A DNA stretch of 64,000 bases from Burkholderiaceae bacterium (GCA_030728985.1 JANQYI010000008.1:1-64000), one strand, 5' to 3'; positions 18,081 to 28,056 are shown, numbered from the stretch's first letter. Notes: generated by a model from the letters alone, not told the origin. Numbers and translations: made by a program.

Positions 18081-19454
18081 ATGCATCTGCACATTTTGGG
18101 GATTTGCGGCACCTTTATGGGTGGATTAGCGCTCATCGCGCGCGCCGCCGGGCATCGCGTCACGGGCTGTGACGCAGGCGTCTATCCTCCCATGAGCACG
18201 CAACTCGAAGAGCAAGGCATCGAACTCATCAACGGGTTTGAGCCTGAGCAACTTGCCCTCAAACCAGATCTTTTCGTCATCGGCAATGTCGTCTCGCGAG
18301 GCAATCCCCTGATGGAGGCCATCTTGGAGGCGGGCTTGCCCTACACCTCAGGCCCACAATGGCTGGGAGACTTTGTGTTGCGACACCAGCACGTTCTCGC
18401 CGTGGCGGGCACGCATGGCAAAACCACCACGAGCGCCATGCTGGCCTGGATTTTGCAATGCGCCGGTAAAAAACCCAACTTTCTCATCGGAGGGGTCGCG
18501 CCCGGCCTGGAGGTTTCAGCCCGCTTTGATGCCGCGCAGCCCTTTTTTGTGATCGAAGCCGACGAGTACGACACCGCCTTTTTCGACAAACGATCCAAGT
18601 TCGTGCACTACAGACCGCGCACGGCTATTTTGAATAACCTCGAATACGATCACGCAGATATTTTTCCGGATCTAGCCTCGATCGAGACCCAGTTTCATCA
18701 CTTGCTGCGCACCGTGCCCCGCCGCAGTGGCCTAGTCATCACGCCCGCGCAAGACGAGGCGCTCGCGCGTGTCATCGAGCGCGGCTGCTGGGCGCAGCAC
18801 ACTTTAATCAATACACTCGACGGATGGCACACACGCGCGCGCGACGCAGTGTCTTTTGAGATATCAAAGGGTGCGCAACCGTTGGGCGTTATTGACTGGA
18901 CGCACACCGGGGCGCATAACCAGCACAACGCTCTCGCAGCCATCGTCGCCGCCCACCATGTCGGCGTCGCACCACAAGAGAGTATCGCGGCACTCTGCAA
19001 CTTCAGCGGCGTCAAACGTCGCATGGAGGTGCGCGGCACCATTCGAGACATCACGATCTATGATGACTTCGCGCATCATCCGACGGCGATCGCCACGACA
19101 CTGGCGGGTTTACGCGCGCAGATTGGCGCTCAGCGCATCCTCGCTGTTCTCGAACCGCGCTCTAACACCATGAAACTCGGCACCATGGCGGCGCGTTTAC
19201 CCAGTGCCTTGACCGAGGCGAATCTGGTTTTTTGTTATGGACAGCGCGAAGGCAAACAAGCGCTGGGGTGGGAACCTGCCGAGGTGCTCGCCTCGCTTGG
19301 CGCAAGGATGCAAGCGCATCACGACATCGAGCCGCTGATTCAAGCGATCAAGCGCGCCGCGCAACCTGGCGACCACATCGTGATCATGAGCAATGGCGGG
19401 TTCGCCGGCGTGCATGGTCGACTCCTCGAGGCGCTTGCCGCCTCGCCGGCCTAA
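18081..19454 (+). CDS. mpl: UDP-N-acetylmuramate:L-Ala-gamma-D-Glu-meso-DAP ligase
   Basis: Mpl attaches the recycled murein tripeptide to UDP-MurNAc, so it acts in peptidoglycan recycling. The 457-residue protein starts MHLHILGICGTFMGGLALIAR, the Mpl-specific form of the Mur ligase N-terminus. The ATP-binding P-loop is AVAGTHGKTTTSAML near residue 115, and the Mur ligase signature IEADEYDTAFFDKRSKFVHY follows. The C-terminal domain contains YDDFAHHPTAI and LEPRSNTMKLG. The family length is matched. Confidence 0.96.
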   Translation: MHLHILGICGTFMGGLALIARAAGHRVTGCDAGVYPPMSTQLEEQGIELINGFEPEQLALKPDLFVIGNVVSRGNPLMEAILEAGLPYTSGPQWLGDFVLRHQHVLAVAGTHGKTTTSAMLAWILQCAGKKPNFLIGGVAPGLEVSARFDAAQPFFVIEADEYDTAFFDKRSKFVHYRPRTAILNNLEYDHADIFPDLASIETQFHHLLRTVPRRSGLVITPAQDEALARVIERGCWAQHTLINTLDGWHTRARDAVSFEISKGAQPLGVIDWTHTGAHNQHNALAAIVAAHHVGVAPQESIAALCNFSGVKRRMEVRGTIRDITIYDDFAHHPTAIATTLAGLRAQIGAQRILAVLEPRSNTMKLGTMAARLPSALTEANLVFCYGQREGKQALGWEPAEVLASLGARMQAHHDIEPLIQAIKRAAQPGDHIVIMSNGGFAGVHGRLLEALAASPA

Positions 19455-19490
19455 CAGGCTTTTTACAGATTCACCGGAATACCAATATCT

Positions 19491-21407
19491 ATGTACGTTT
19501 TATATGAAGAAGAGGGCGCGTTCAAAACAGGCCACATCATGGCCGAAGCCGACGCGACGCTGCAAGTCGAGTCGGCATCCGGCAAGCGCAGCAAGGTCAA
19601 GCGCAGCAACTGCCTCTTTACGTTCGCCAGCCCGGCACCTGAGGTGTTACTCCCGACAGCAGAGGGTTTAGCCAACGAGATCGATCTGGCATTCCTTTGG
19701 GAATGCGCCCCCGCCGATGAGTTTGATATTGACTCCATGGGTTCGGAATATTTTGGTCACGCTCCTGATACGCTGGAAAAAACAACATTACTTTTTAGGC
19801 TGCACAACGCGCCTCTCTATTTCCATAGGCGCGGTCGAGGTCGTTATCGCGCGGCACCCCCTGAAACGTTGAGCGCCGCGCTCGCGGCACAAGAGAAGAA
19901 ACAACGGGCGGCAGCCCAAACCGAAGAGTGGGCTCAAGCCATCGCGGCAGGCCAGCTTCCTGATGAGGTCGCTCAGGCGGCCATGTCTTTGTTGACTAAG
20001 CCTGACAAAAATTCGCAAGCTTGGAAAGCGCTCGATGCGGCGTGTGCGCAGCGCCAAACTTCACCCGAACGTCTGCTGCTCGATGCGGGCGCTTGGCCCC
20101 ACGCATTGGCGCTACACAAGGGGCGCTTTCTCGCGAACTATTTTCCGCGTGGCACCGGCTTTGCTCCCTGCGAGGTACCCGAGATCGCGCGCGAGCTCCC
20201 GCTCGCAGACGTCGTGGCCTATTCGGTCGACGACGTCAGCACCACTGAAATTGACGATGCACTATCCGTCACTCAGCTACCGGATGGTCTTTTGTGCGTC
20301 GGAATCCATATCGCCGCACCCGGACTGTCCGTCACCAAAGACAGCGCACTCGACAACCTCGCGCGCGCGCGCATGTCCACGGTTTACATGCCAGGCGACA
20401 AGATACCGATGCAACCTGACGAGGTCATCGCCGCCTTCTCGCTGGATGCAGGCCGACCGGTGCCCGTGCTATCGCTCTATGTGACCGCCAACCCCGAAAC
20501 GGGTGAAATCCTTTCGCACGAAAGTCGTCTCGAACGCTTAGTGGTGCGCGCCAACTTGCGTCATAACGCGTTAGATGCGTTGATCACCGAAGAATCGCTC
20601 GCCGATCCAAGTATTGAGCTTCCTCATAACGACTGGATCCGTCCGCTTTGGCAACTCGCGCTCGCGCTATGCAAACAGCGTGAAATCATCCGCGGCAAGC
20701 CTGAAAACAACAATCGCGTCGAATACAGTTTTTACGTTGATGGTGACCCAGACGATCCTAACTCGACGGTGAGGATCGTGCCGCGCCTGCGTAACGCACC
20801 TTTGGATCGTCTCGTCGCCGAGTACATGATTTTAGCCAATAGCACTTGGGGTGGTTTGCTTGCGACCCATGGTCTACCCGGTATCTATCGTTCACAACAA
20901 ACCGGACGCGTACGCATGAGTACGCAAGCGCTTCCCCACGAAGCCATCGGTGTCCCGCAATACGCCTGGTGCACGTCGCCCTTGCGCCGCTACGTCGATC
21001 TGGTCAATCAATGGCAACTGATTGCAGCGATCGAACATGGCGTCTCCGCGCCCCTGGTCGCACCGTTCAAGCCGCGCGACGCAGATTTGTTCGCCATCAT
21101 CGGTGGGTTTGAGTCACAATATGTCGCATGGCATGACTTTCAGAACAATATGGAACGCTACTGGTGTTTGCGTTGGCTGCAGCAACAGAATGTCATCGAG
21201 TGCGAGGCGACCATCCTCAAAGAGGATTTAGTACGACTGAGTCAGGCTCCCATGGTTGTCCGATTAGCCGGGCTTCCGGCGCTCGAGAGAGGTCAGCGCA
21301 TCACATTGCAAATTATGTCTATTGATGAACTTGCGCTTGAAATGGATTGTCGTTTTATGGCGAGCATTGAAAGCCCACCCCCCGAGGATCTGATCGAAGA
21401 GACGTGA
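19491..21407 (+). CDS. RNase II/RNB-family exoribonuclease
   Basis: A 638-residue RNB-domain protein expected to degrade single-stranded RNA 3' to 5'. The catalytic metal-binding segment reads DDVSTTEIDDALSV near residue 248. The last two Asp are kept, and Glu stands where E. coli RNase II has Asp207. The conserved YMPGDKIPMQP and YAWCTSPLRRYVDLVNQ (active-site Arg) blocks are present. The N-terminal part (about 1-230) is not an obvious pair of cold-shock domains, and a clear S1 domain is missing at the C-terminus. Its GTGA junction overlaps the next gene by four bases. Confidence 0.9.
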   Translation: MYVLYEEEGAFKTGHIMAEADATLQVESASGKRSKVKRSNCLFTFASPAPEVLLPTAEGLANEIDLAFLWECAPADEFDIDSMGSEYFGHAPDTLEKTTLLFRLHNAPLYFHRRGRGRYRAAPPETLSAALAAQEKKQRAAAQTEEWAQAIAAGQLPDEVAQAAMSLLTKPDKNSQAWKALDAACAQRQTSPERLLLDAGAWPHALALHKGRFLANYFPRGTGFAPCEVPEIARELPLADVVAYSVDDVSTTEIDDALSVTQLPDGLLCVGIHIAAPGLSVTKDSALDNLARARMSTVYMPGDKIPMQPDEVIAAFSLDAGRPVPVLSLYVTANPETGEILSHESRLERLVVRANLRHNALDALITEESLADPSIELPHNDWIRPLWQLALALCKQREIIRGKPENNNRVEYSFYVDGDPDDPNSTVRIVPRLRNAPLDRLVAEYMILANSTWGGLLATHGLPGIYRSQQTGRVRMSTQALPHEAIGVPQYAWCTSPLRRYVDLVNQWQLIAAIEHGVSAPLVAPFKPRDADLFAIIGGFESQYVAWHDFQNNMERYWCLRWLQQQNVIECEATILKEDLVRLSQAPMVVRLAGLPALERGQRITLQIMSIDELALEMDCRFMASIESPPPEDLIEET

Positions 21408-22306
21408 ATATCAGCAGCCCCTCCTCCGCAGAGGCGCATTCGCCGGGCATCGCAAACTGGCTGATTGCGCAGCAGCGTTTTTTACGCTGGGGGCTGATAT
21501 TGTCTGTTGCCCTTCACCTGGCTCTGCTTGCCTGGCAGAGAAGCACCCCGCCTGGCCCCGCCCCAACATCCTCTGAACTCGAGATTGTGATGGTCAATGC
21601 GACGACCGAGAGCGAGCCGAGTCAGGCGCAAGTACTCGCGCAAACGAATGTGGAGGGGGGAGGTCAAGCGGAACAAGGCTACTCGACGACGCTTGTTCCG
21701 CTCGTTGGTGAATCGGTCGAACCCCTTATGCTTGAGACGCTCACTAAACAGCGGCAACAACTTGAGCTCGAACAGCAACAACTGCTGACGCAACTGACGT
21801 CCAAGGAGTCGGTGACACAGGGTCGCCCAGCCACCAAGCTCACCGAATCAAGCAATCTCTCGGGAGAGGATGAAGTCGATCAGGACAGTATTCTTCTCAA
21901 TGGGCAAATTGCCGTACTCAAACAACGAATCGATCGCGAACATGCGCACCCCCGCAAACACTTCAATGCGGTATCAGCTCGTCAAACAGCCTACGCACCC
22001 TATATTGACCAATGGCGACAACGCATCGAACACGTCGGCACTGAACACTATCCCACCGGCGTTGAGGGCAAATCCTACGGCAGTGTGCAGGCCACACTGA
22101 CCATCCGCGCGGACGGTACGATTGCAGATCTAACGATCAATCGACCGTCCGATAAACCGCTACTGAATCAGGCTGTGCGACGCATCGCACAGCTTTCAGC
22201 ACCGTTTGCGCCTTTTCCCGCTGAGATGGCTCGACAAATCGACCAACTTGTTCTCACCCGTACTTGGCATTTCGTCAACGGCGCACTGGAGACACGACAA
22301 CCATGA
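21404..22306 (+). CDS. TonB-like energy transducer
   Basis: A 300-residue protein with one N-terminal transmembrane helix (WGLILSVALHLALLAW, about residues 28-43), a long Gln/Glu-rich periplasmic spacer that probably forms a coiled coil, and a C-terminal TonB domain (GSVQATLTIRADGTIADLTI, then APFAPFPAEM). TonB proteins couple ExbBD energy to outer-membrane receptors; no exbBD or receptor gene is nearby. The GTG start overlaps the RNase gene stop, and the stop overlaps the aroE start. It could also serve a different envelope function, as seen for some TonB-like proteins. Confidence 0.85.
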   Translation: MNISSPSSAEAHSPGIANWLIAQQRFLRWGLILSVALHLALLAWQRSTPPGPAPTSSELEIVMVNATTESEPSQAQVLAQTNVEGGGQAEQGYSTTLVPLVGESVEPLMLETLTKQRQQLELEQQQLLTQLTSKESVTQGRPATKLTESSNLSGEDEVDQDSILLNGQIAVLKQRIDREHAHPRKHFNAVSARQTAYAPYIDQWRQRIEHVGTEHYPTGVEGKSYGSVQATLTIRADGTIADLTINRPSDKPLLNQAVRRIAQLSAPFAPFPAEMARQIDQLVLTRTWHFVNGALETRQP

Positions 22307-23193
22307 CCCTGAACCTTAAATCGACAATCACGCCTCCCCCCCTCACGCCAGCGCGCTTTGCAGTGATTGGCAATCCTGTCCAGCACAGCCGCTCACCCTC
22401 CATTCATCAGCAATTCGCCTCGCAAACCCAGATCGCTTTAACGTACGAACGTCTGGAGGCGCCTATTGATGTATTTGCGCATACCGTCACACAGTTTTTT
22501 ATTCAAGGTGGTCGGGGACTGAATGTCACGGTGCCGTTCAAACTCGAAGCCTGGGACCTGGCACGCGCGAATCTCAGCGCGCGTGCCCAGCAAGCCCAGG
22601 CTGTCAACACACTATGGATGCGACAAGGGGTCTTGCACGGCTGCAATACGGATGGCGTCGGCTTAGTCGCCGACTTAAAGCGACTGGGCGTGCGCTGCGA
22701 GGGGGCACGTATTCTGATGGTGGGCGCAGGCGGCGCGGCGCGTGGCGTGTTGGGACCCTTGCTTGAGACACGATGCGCCCGGCTGCATGTCGTCAACCGC
22801 ACCGTCGAACGCGCCCACGCCTTAGTCGCGCAGGCGCATGCGACCGCGACGTCCCCCCTCATGCCAACGCTCACCGCAGGCAGTCTCGGCGATGCCGCCC
22901 AGCCTGGCGGCTGGGATCTTGTCATTAACGCAAGTGCCAGCAGTCTAGGCGGTGAAATCCCTGACTTGCCTGCAGGACTCTACGAACCCGGTGCTTGGGC
23001 CTACGATATGATGTATGGATCTAAACCCACCACCTTTATGGCGCAAGCCAAACAAGAGGGCGCTTCGCACATCAGTGATGGTTTAGGCATGTTGGTGGGC
23101 CAAGCCGCGGAGAGCTTTTTTATTTGGCATGGAAAGCGTCCTGACATCGAGCCTGTTCTGGCGACCCTACGCTCCGAACTGAACCAATGTTGA
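22303..23193 (+). CDS. aroE: Shikimate dehydrogenase
   Basis: AroE reduces 3-dehydroshikimate with NADPH. The 296-residue product has the substrate site NPVQHSRSPSIH, the catalytic Lys in LNVTVPFKLEAW and the Asp in NTDGVGLVADL. The NADP-binding loop is MVGAGGAARGVLGPLL, and NRTVERA is typical of NADPH preference. The ATG at 22303 overlaps the previous stop (ATGA). An upstream TTG extension was rejected because it overlaps the previous gene. Genes aroQ and aroE in this window both serve aromatic biosynthesis but are in separate units. Confidence 0.96.
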   Translation: MTLNLKSTITPPPLTPARFAVIGNPVQHSRSPSIHQQFASQTQIALTYERLEAPIDVFAHTVTQFFIQGGRGLNVTVPFKLEAWDLARANLSARAQQAQAVNTLWMRQGVLHGCNTDGVGLVADLKRLGVRCEGARILMVGAGGAARGVLGPLLETRCARLHVVNRTVERAHALVAQAHATATSPLMPTLTAGSLGDAAQPGGWDLVINASASSLGGEIPDLPAGLYEPGAWAYDMMYGSKPTTFMAQAKQEGASHISDGLGMLVGQAAESFFIWHGKRPDIEPVLATLRSELNQC

Positions 23194-23214
23194 TTGGGCA
23201 TTACACTTGAGCTT

Positions 23215-24393
23215 ATGAGAACTGCCCGACGTTATCTTGCGCGCGAAATTTATCGCTCCACCGCAGTGGTGTTGATCGCGCTGCTTGGACTCTTTACTTT
23301 TTTTACACTCGTCGACGAGCTTGACACGGTCGGTGACAAGTTTCCGCTCGCCGCGCTGTTTTATTTGCAGCTGCTGTCCGCCCCCACTCGCCTCTACGAT
23401 CTTCTGCCGATCGGCGTGCTGATTGGCGCGATTCTGGCGCTATCAGGCTTGGCTCAGCGCAACGAGTTGGTCATCTTACGTGTCTCCGGCGTCAGTGGCT
23501 TTAGTCTTTTAAAAATGCTTTGGACCGTCTCGCTACCCATTATTGTTGGCGCTCTCATTTTGTCTGAGTTTTTAACGCCCATGGCGGAAATAAAAAGTAG
23601 CGAAACCAACTTGCTCATGCGCGGCAAAGTCGAAGGCGGACGCCTTGCGAGTGGCTATTGGTTCAAGGAGCCGACGCCCAACGGCGGCACCCGCATCATC
23701 AACGTCGGTAACTTGCTTACCTCGGGCAACGTCGCCAATTTGCGCGTCTACGAGTTTCCCGACGGACGAAAGCTCTCGCTGGTCGCTCAATCCGAAACTG
23801 GTCGTTTTATCGATGGCAAGCTTGTGATGCAAACGGTCACTGAAAATCACATCGCGCCCTCGATCGAACAAACGCTTGCCGATGCCCAGGTTTCTAAAAC
23901 ACCCAGCGTCACAATCAGTCAATCGGCCGAACGCAGTTTTGATACCTCCCTGACAGCGGAACGCCTGATCGCCCGCATTTTGACGCCTGAACGCATGTCA
24001 CTACTTGCCCTGTATGACTACATTGACTATCTCAACCGCAACCAGTTGCAGGCTGACCGTCAAATCGTCGCCATCTGGCGCAAGCTCGCCTACCCCTTTA
24101 CGCTTTTAGTGATGCTCACAATCGCCGCGCCCATCAGTTTTATGCAAACGCGACGTGGCGGCGTGGGCGCCAAGGTGTTCTTGGGCATTTTGCTCGGCAC
24201 CGGTTTTTTTATGATCAACCAATTGGCACTCAACGTGAGTTTGCTCTATAACTGGTCGCCGGTGGTCACGGCGCTGCTGCCCAACATCGGCGCCATGATT
24301 CTCGCGCTTGCGGCCGTCTTTGCGATGGAAAATCGCAACGCGATCGCTAACCGCAATCGCACGCGCGCCTTTTGGAAGAAATCACCCGTATGA
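23215..24393 (+). CDS. lptG: LPS export ABC transporter permease LptG
   Basis: LptG is one of the two permeases of the LptB2FG complex that extracts lipopolysaccharide from the inner membrane. The 392-residue protein fits: an N-terminal helix pair ([20 protein letters not shown]), [20 protein letters not shown], a periplasmic jellyroll in the middle and three C-terminal helices ([16 protein letters not shown]). [20 protein letters not shown] supports LptG over LptF. The ATG at 23215 was chosen over an upstream TTG. The usual partner gene lptF is not beside it. The stop overlaps the apaH start. Confidence 0.92.
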   Translation: MRTARRYLAREIYRSTAVVLIALLGLFTFFTLVDELDTVGDKFPLAALFYLQLLSAPTRLYDLLPIGVLIGAILALSGLAQRNELVILRVSGVSGFSLLKMLWTVSLPIIVGALILSEFLTPMAEIKSSETNLLMRGKVEGGRLASGYWFKEPTPNGGTRIINVGNLLTSGNVANLRVYEFPDGRKLSLVAQSETGRFIDGKLVMQTVTENHIAPSIEQTLADAQVSKTPSVTISQSAERSFDTSLTAERLIARILTPERMSLLALYDYIDYLNRNQLQADRQIVAIWRKLAYPFTLLVMLTIAAPISFMQTRRGGVGAKVFLGILLGTGFFMINQLALNVSLLYNWSPVVTALLPNIGAMILALAAVFAMENRNAIANRNRTRAFWKKSPV

Positions 24394-25226
24394 GTATGCC
24401 TAGCATCTGGATGATTGGTGATATTCAAGGATGTTGCGGGTCCCTTGATTTGTTACTGTCACAGCCAGACATCCAAGAGGATCCCAACGCGCGCTTTTGG
24501 TTTGCGGGTGATCTGGTGAACAGAGGCCCCCAATCCGTGGCCACGCTTCGCCGCATCATGTCCTTAGGTGATCGCGCGACTGTCGTTCTGGGTAATCACG
24601 ATCTGCACCTTCTGGCGATGGCCGCAGGCATTCGCAAGAACGGCAAAAAGGACACCTTGGATGAGGTGCTCGCCGCCCCCGATGCACAGGTCATCATCGA
24701 ATGGCTCCGTCGACAACCGCTGGCACATTACGCCTACGGTCACTTGCTCGTTCATGCGGGTGTACTGCCAGAGTGGGATGCCGAGCTCACCCTCGAACTT
24801 GCCGGCGAAGTCGAGGCGGCACTGCAAAGCGCAGACTGGAAAAAACATTTGCAACTGATGTACGGCAATATGCCTGACCAATGGAATGACCGCCTGCAAG
24901 GGCCGGACCGTTTACGCGTGATTATTAACGCCCTCACGCGCGTGCGTTTTTGTGACAAACAGGGTCGGATGTTACTCAACATCAAGACGGAGCCGTTGCC
25001 CGGGGACAAATCCCTCATTCCTTGGTTTAGCTTACCCAAGCGCGCCACGCGCGATGTGACGGTCGTCTTTGGGCATTGGTCAACGCTGGGGCTCAAACTT
25101 GATAACGATGTGATTTGTCTCGATAGTGGCTGCCTCTGGGGCGGCCATCTCACGGCAGTTCGTCTCCAAGATCACGCCGTCGTCCAGGTTCCTTGCGCTC
25201 AATCTCTCGATCCGCACGAGGACTAA
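24390..25226 (+). CDS. apaH: Symmetrical bis(5'-nucleosyl)-tetraphosphatase
   Basis: ApaH hydrolyses Ap4A to two ADP and also removes nucleoside-tetraphosphate caps from RNA. The metallophosphatase motifs are [18 protein letters not shown] and GNHDLHLL, with the C-terminal GHWSTLG. Length of 278 residues is normal. The ATG at 24390 overlaps the lptG stop (ATGA); a second ATG two codons later is possible. The operon from the RNB gene to apaH is continuous through four-base overlaps. It converges on the alpha/beta hydrolase gene with a 14-bp gap. Confidence 0.95.
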   Translation: MSMPSIWMIGDIQGCCGSLDLLLSQPDIQEDPNARFWFAGDLVNRGPQSVATLRRIMSLGDRATVVLGNHDLHLLAMAAGIRKNGKKDTLDEVLAAPDAQVIIEWLRRQPLAHYAYGHLLVHAGVLPEWDAELTLELAGEVEAALQSADWKKHLQLMYGNMPDQWNDRLQGPDRLRVIINALTRVRFCDKQGRMLLNIKTEPLPGDKSLIPWFSLPKRATRDVTVVFGHWSTLGLKLDNDVICLDSGCLWGGHLTAVRLQDHAVVQVPCAQSLDPHED

Positions 25227-25240
25227 ACGTCGATCGCCGG

Positions 25241-26095
25241 TCAGCGCAACACCTTGCCCTCTTTGAACCAACTTTTGAGCAAGGCATTGACTGGTTCAAC
25301 CGCCTCGTAATTCACCCAATGACCAACCTCGGGCACAATCACGCCTTGGCGTCTCGCATGCCCGTCGATCAGATGCGTCATCAAATACTCGGGAGTACAG
25401 GTGATGTCATGCTCTCCCCAAATGATGACCGTGTCTGCGCTGTACTCATCCAGGGCTGGGCCCAACAGTCCACGGCCTGAGATGCCTCGGCTGCGAAAAC
25501 GTGTGTGGATACACGAATGCGTATGAATCCCCATCGCAAAAGCATCGATGTTCGTCTCCGCGTAAATCATGTGCGCCCACAAGTTAAAGCGCATCGCCTC
25601 AATGAGTTCTTCTTGCGTTTCGGCACGCTTCCAGTTGATGAGCTTGCCGCGCTCTCGGCGCGGGCCACCATGACCGCCAGGACCGAGCAGGGCTAGTCGG
25701 CGCACTGGCAGTCCCTGGGCCGCGACATGGGCTGACACCAGGCCGCCAAAAGAAAAACCTGCGAGATCGAACGGAGTGTCGGAGCCAAAGAGTTGCGTGA
25801 GACATGCTGCGGTGACATCGACCATGGTGGACAAATCATCAAAGCGGGGGTCGCTCGAGTCACCATAACCCGCCAAGTCTGGGATCCATAGGGAGAAATC
25901 TTTGGAGAGCGTCTCAATATTGCGCGCCCAATGCAACCAACTGCCATGCCCACCATGAATCAGCACCAAAGGCGCTCCCTCACCGAACTGCCGCCAAACT
26001 ACCTGGTGCTCACCCACGGTCACGACGTGACGGGTCGCGCGCTGCTCGGAGGCAGCGATCCAGTCTAGAGTCTGCTGGTTCAAGGGGCTGGACAT
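25241..26095 (-). CDS. Alpha/beta-fold hydrolase
   Basis: A 284-residue hydrolase resembling meta-cleavage-product hydrolases or lipases. The oxyanion-hole segment LVLIHGGHGSWLHWARN and the nucleophile elbow AGFSFGGLVSAH are clear. VIIWGEHDITCTPE supplies the likely acid and VPEVGHWVNYE the catalytic His. No signal peptide is seen. It is divergent from a ligJ-like gene 126 bp away, which would suit a role in aromatic ring-fission catabolism, but this is inference. The substrate cannot be deduced. Confidence 0.85.
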   Translation of the reverse strand: MSSPLNQQTLDWIAASEQRATRHVVTVGEHQVVWRQFGEGAPLVLIHGGHGSWLHWARNIETLSKDFSLWIPDLAGYGDSSDPRFDDLSTMVDVTAACLTQLFGSDTPFDLAGFSFGGLVSAHVAAQGLPVRRLALLGPGGHGGPRRERGKLINWKRAETQEELIEAMRFNLWAHMIYAETNIDAFAMGIHTHSCIHTRFRSRGISGRGLLGPALDEYSADTVIIWGEHDITCTPEYLMTHLIDGHARRQGVIVPEVGHWVNYEAVEPVNALLKSWFKEGKVLR

Positions 26096-26221
26096 CGCTT
26101 AGGTTTCCTGTTTGGTCAAAGATCAACAATCGTGTCGCAAGATAGTATCAAAAGGGACAAGTCCGTCAAACGCGTAAAAATTGTGTAAAGTGCTCTTTTT
26201 CATCGTTTACCGAGCTTAAAC

Positions 26222-27256
26222 ATGATCATCGATTGTCACGGTCACTTTACGACCACCCCGCCGCAGGTCGCCAAATTTCGCACCGACCAGATTGCTGAGT
26301 TCCAGCGCACAGGTCAGGCGCCGACCGCCGCTCCACCCGCCGTCTCCGACGATGAAATCCGTCACGGCATCGACAACAATCAGTTGCGCATCATGAAAGA
26401 GCGCGGCATCGATATGACGATTTTTTCGCCCAAAGCGGTTGCCATGGACCATCACATGGGCAACGAAGACACGAACGTAGTCTGGGCGCGCTACAACAAT
26501 GAGCTCATCAATCGCGTCTGCAAGCTCTACCCAGATCATTTCATCGGCGTATGTCAGTTGCCACAGGCGGCTGGCGTGCAACCTGGCAAGCGCGTCATCG
26601 AAGAGCTCGAGCGCTGCGTCAACGAGTTTGGTTTTATCGGCGCCAACATCAATCCCGATCCTACAGGCGGACGCTGGACCGACCCCCCGCTGTGGGACAA
26701 AAAGTGGTGGTATCCCCTCTATGAAAAAATGGTCGAGCTCGATGTTCCGGCCATGATTCATGTCAGTGGCTCATGCAATCCGCATTTCAATGCGGTCGCC
26801 ACCCACTACATCAATGGCGACACGACCGCCTTTGTGCAGTTTATGACCTCGGATATTTTCAAGGACTTCCCCACGCTCAAGTTCATCATTCCGCATGGCG
26901 GCGGCGCAGCACCCTACCACTGGGGTCGTTATCGCGGCATGGCGCTCGACATGGGGATCTCCTCGCTAGAGGAAAAAGTGCTGAATAACGTGTTTTTTGA
27001 CACCTGCGTATACCATCAGCCCGGTATTGATCTCTTGCTGCGTGTCGTCCCCAACAAAAATATTCTGTTCGCATCAGAAACCGTTGGTGCGGTTCAAGGC
27101 ATTGATCCGCTCACCCACTTTTATTTTGACGATACACGCCGCTACATTGACGCTTCCCCTTCTGCCGATAGCGCGCAGAAAAAGAAGATTTTTGCCAATA
27201 ATGCGCTCGGCGTTTATTCACGCCTGCGTGCACATCCCCGTTGCCAAAGCTGCTGA
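26222..27256 (+). CDS. ligJ: 4-oxalomesaconate hydratase-like amidohydrolase
   Basis: A 344-residue amidohydrolase-2 protein resembling LigJ of the protocatechuate 4,5-cleavage pathway, which hydrates 4-oxalomesaconate to 4-carboxy-4-hydroxy-2-oxoadipate. The metal-binding start MIIDCHGHFTTTPP, the His in MIHVSGS, IIPHGGGAAPYHWGRYRG and the final metal-site segment ILFASETVGAV can be read. The C-terminal conserved GIDPLTHFYFDDT follows. Other lig genes are not seen in the window, so the rest of the pathway must be elsewhere, or the protein has another substrate such as a related gallate metabolite. Confidence 0.82.
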   Translation: MIIDCHGHFTTTPPQVAKFRTDQIAEFQRTGQAPTAAPPAVSDDEIRHGIDNNQLRIMKERGIDMTIFSPKAVAMDHHMGNEDTNVVWARYNNELINRVCKLYPDHFIGVCQLPQAAGVQPGKRVIEELERCVNEFGFIGANINPDPTGGRWTDPPLWDKKWWYPLYEKMVELDVPAMIHVSGSCNPHFNAVATHYINGDTTAFVQFMTSDIFKDFPTLKFIIPHGGGAAPYHWGRYRGMALDMGISSLEEKVLNNVFFDTCVYHQPGIDLLLRVVPNKNILFASETVGAVQGIDPLTHFYFDDTRRYIDASPSADSAQKKKIFANNALGVYSRLRAHPRCQSC

Positions 27257-27294
27257 TCGACTGAACCCAGTATGCGTTGACGCATATTGAGGCT

Positions 27295-28056
27295 CTAGCG
27301 CCTCAACACGACTTCCTTAATCACCTGATGCGCACGCGCACAGAGTGCTGCACGCGCCGGTGCGGGTTCGCCATCCGGCACCCAGATTGGGGCCAGAAAC
27401 GCCACTTCAATCCGGACACCTGTGCCACCCAAGACTTTCCATAAGTTTTGCAACAGATTTTGATCGCCCACAAAGGCCGCGAAATCACTACGCTTGTCGT
27501 GGTGGAAAAATAACAAGGCCACGGGCTGTATCGGAACGTTTGCGCGCCGAGCAGGCTCAAAAAGATTGGCGTAAAAGGGCAACAAATCGAAACCCTGAGA
27601 CGTTGTGCCCTCAGGAAATAAACCCACCACCTGACCAAGCTCAAACTTATCCTGCATCGCGCGCGCGACTTTTTGCACGGCATGACGAGAAGCGCGTTCG
27701 ATAAAAATCGTATCCGCTCCGGCCACCAACCAACCCAACAAGGGCCAGCGACGGATTTCGCTCTTTGCAATAAATACAGCGGCGCGCGCATGGTTGATCG
27801 CGAAAATATCAAGCCAGGACACGTGATTGATTACCCAAAGCGCCGGTCCTTCTCGCAGAGGCTCACCTGAGTACGACACTCGCACACCACACAACGAGAG
27901 CAAGACACCAGACCAATCGCGCTTGAGCGCTAATCGACCTTTGTGCCCCACCAGCGGAAAAACCAGCACGAGCGTCAGCAAACCACATAACACCCAAGTC
28001 AATGCCAACAAGGCTCTTAAAAGGAAACGCAATGCATTCAACGCGATCGCTCCCAA
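27295..28056 (-). CDS. plsC: 1-acyl-sn-glycerol-3-phosphate acyltransferase
   Basis: PlsC-type acyltransferase converting lysophosphatidic acid to phosphatidic acid at the inner membrane. The 253-residue protein has N-terminal hydrophobic helices, the catalytic HX4D motif NHVSWLD (His78, Asp83) and the substrate-binding motif FPEGTTSQG. The only reasonable start is a TTG at 28056 that lies inside the pyrC' gene (19-bp overlap). It closes the ruvX-pyrB-pyrC'-plsC run, in the order known from Bordetella-like genomes. Confidence 0.9.
   Translation of the reverse strand: MGAIALNALRFLLRALLALTWVLCGLLTLVLVFPLVGHKGRLALKRDWSGVLLSLCGVRVSYSGEPLREGPALWVINHVSWLDIFAINHARAAVFIAKSEIRRWPLLGWLVAGADTIFIERASRHAVQKVARAMQDKFELGQVVGLFPEGTTSQGFDLLPFYANLFEPARRANVPIQPVALLFFHHDKRSDFAAFVGDQNLLQNLWKVLGGTGVRIEVAFLAPIWVPDGEPAPARAALCARAHQVIKEVVLRR

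Noticed and set aside
27271-27286. Hairpin TATGCG-TTGA-CGCATA between ligJ and plsC as a terminator
   Set aside because: Only six base pairs, no U-tract on either strand, and it may be chance.
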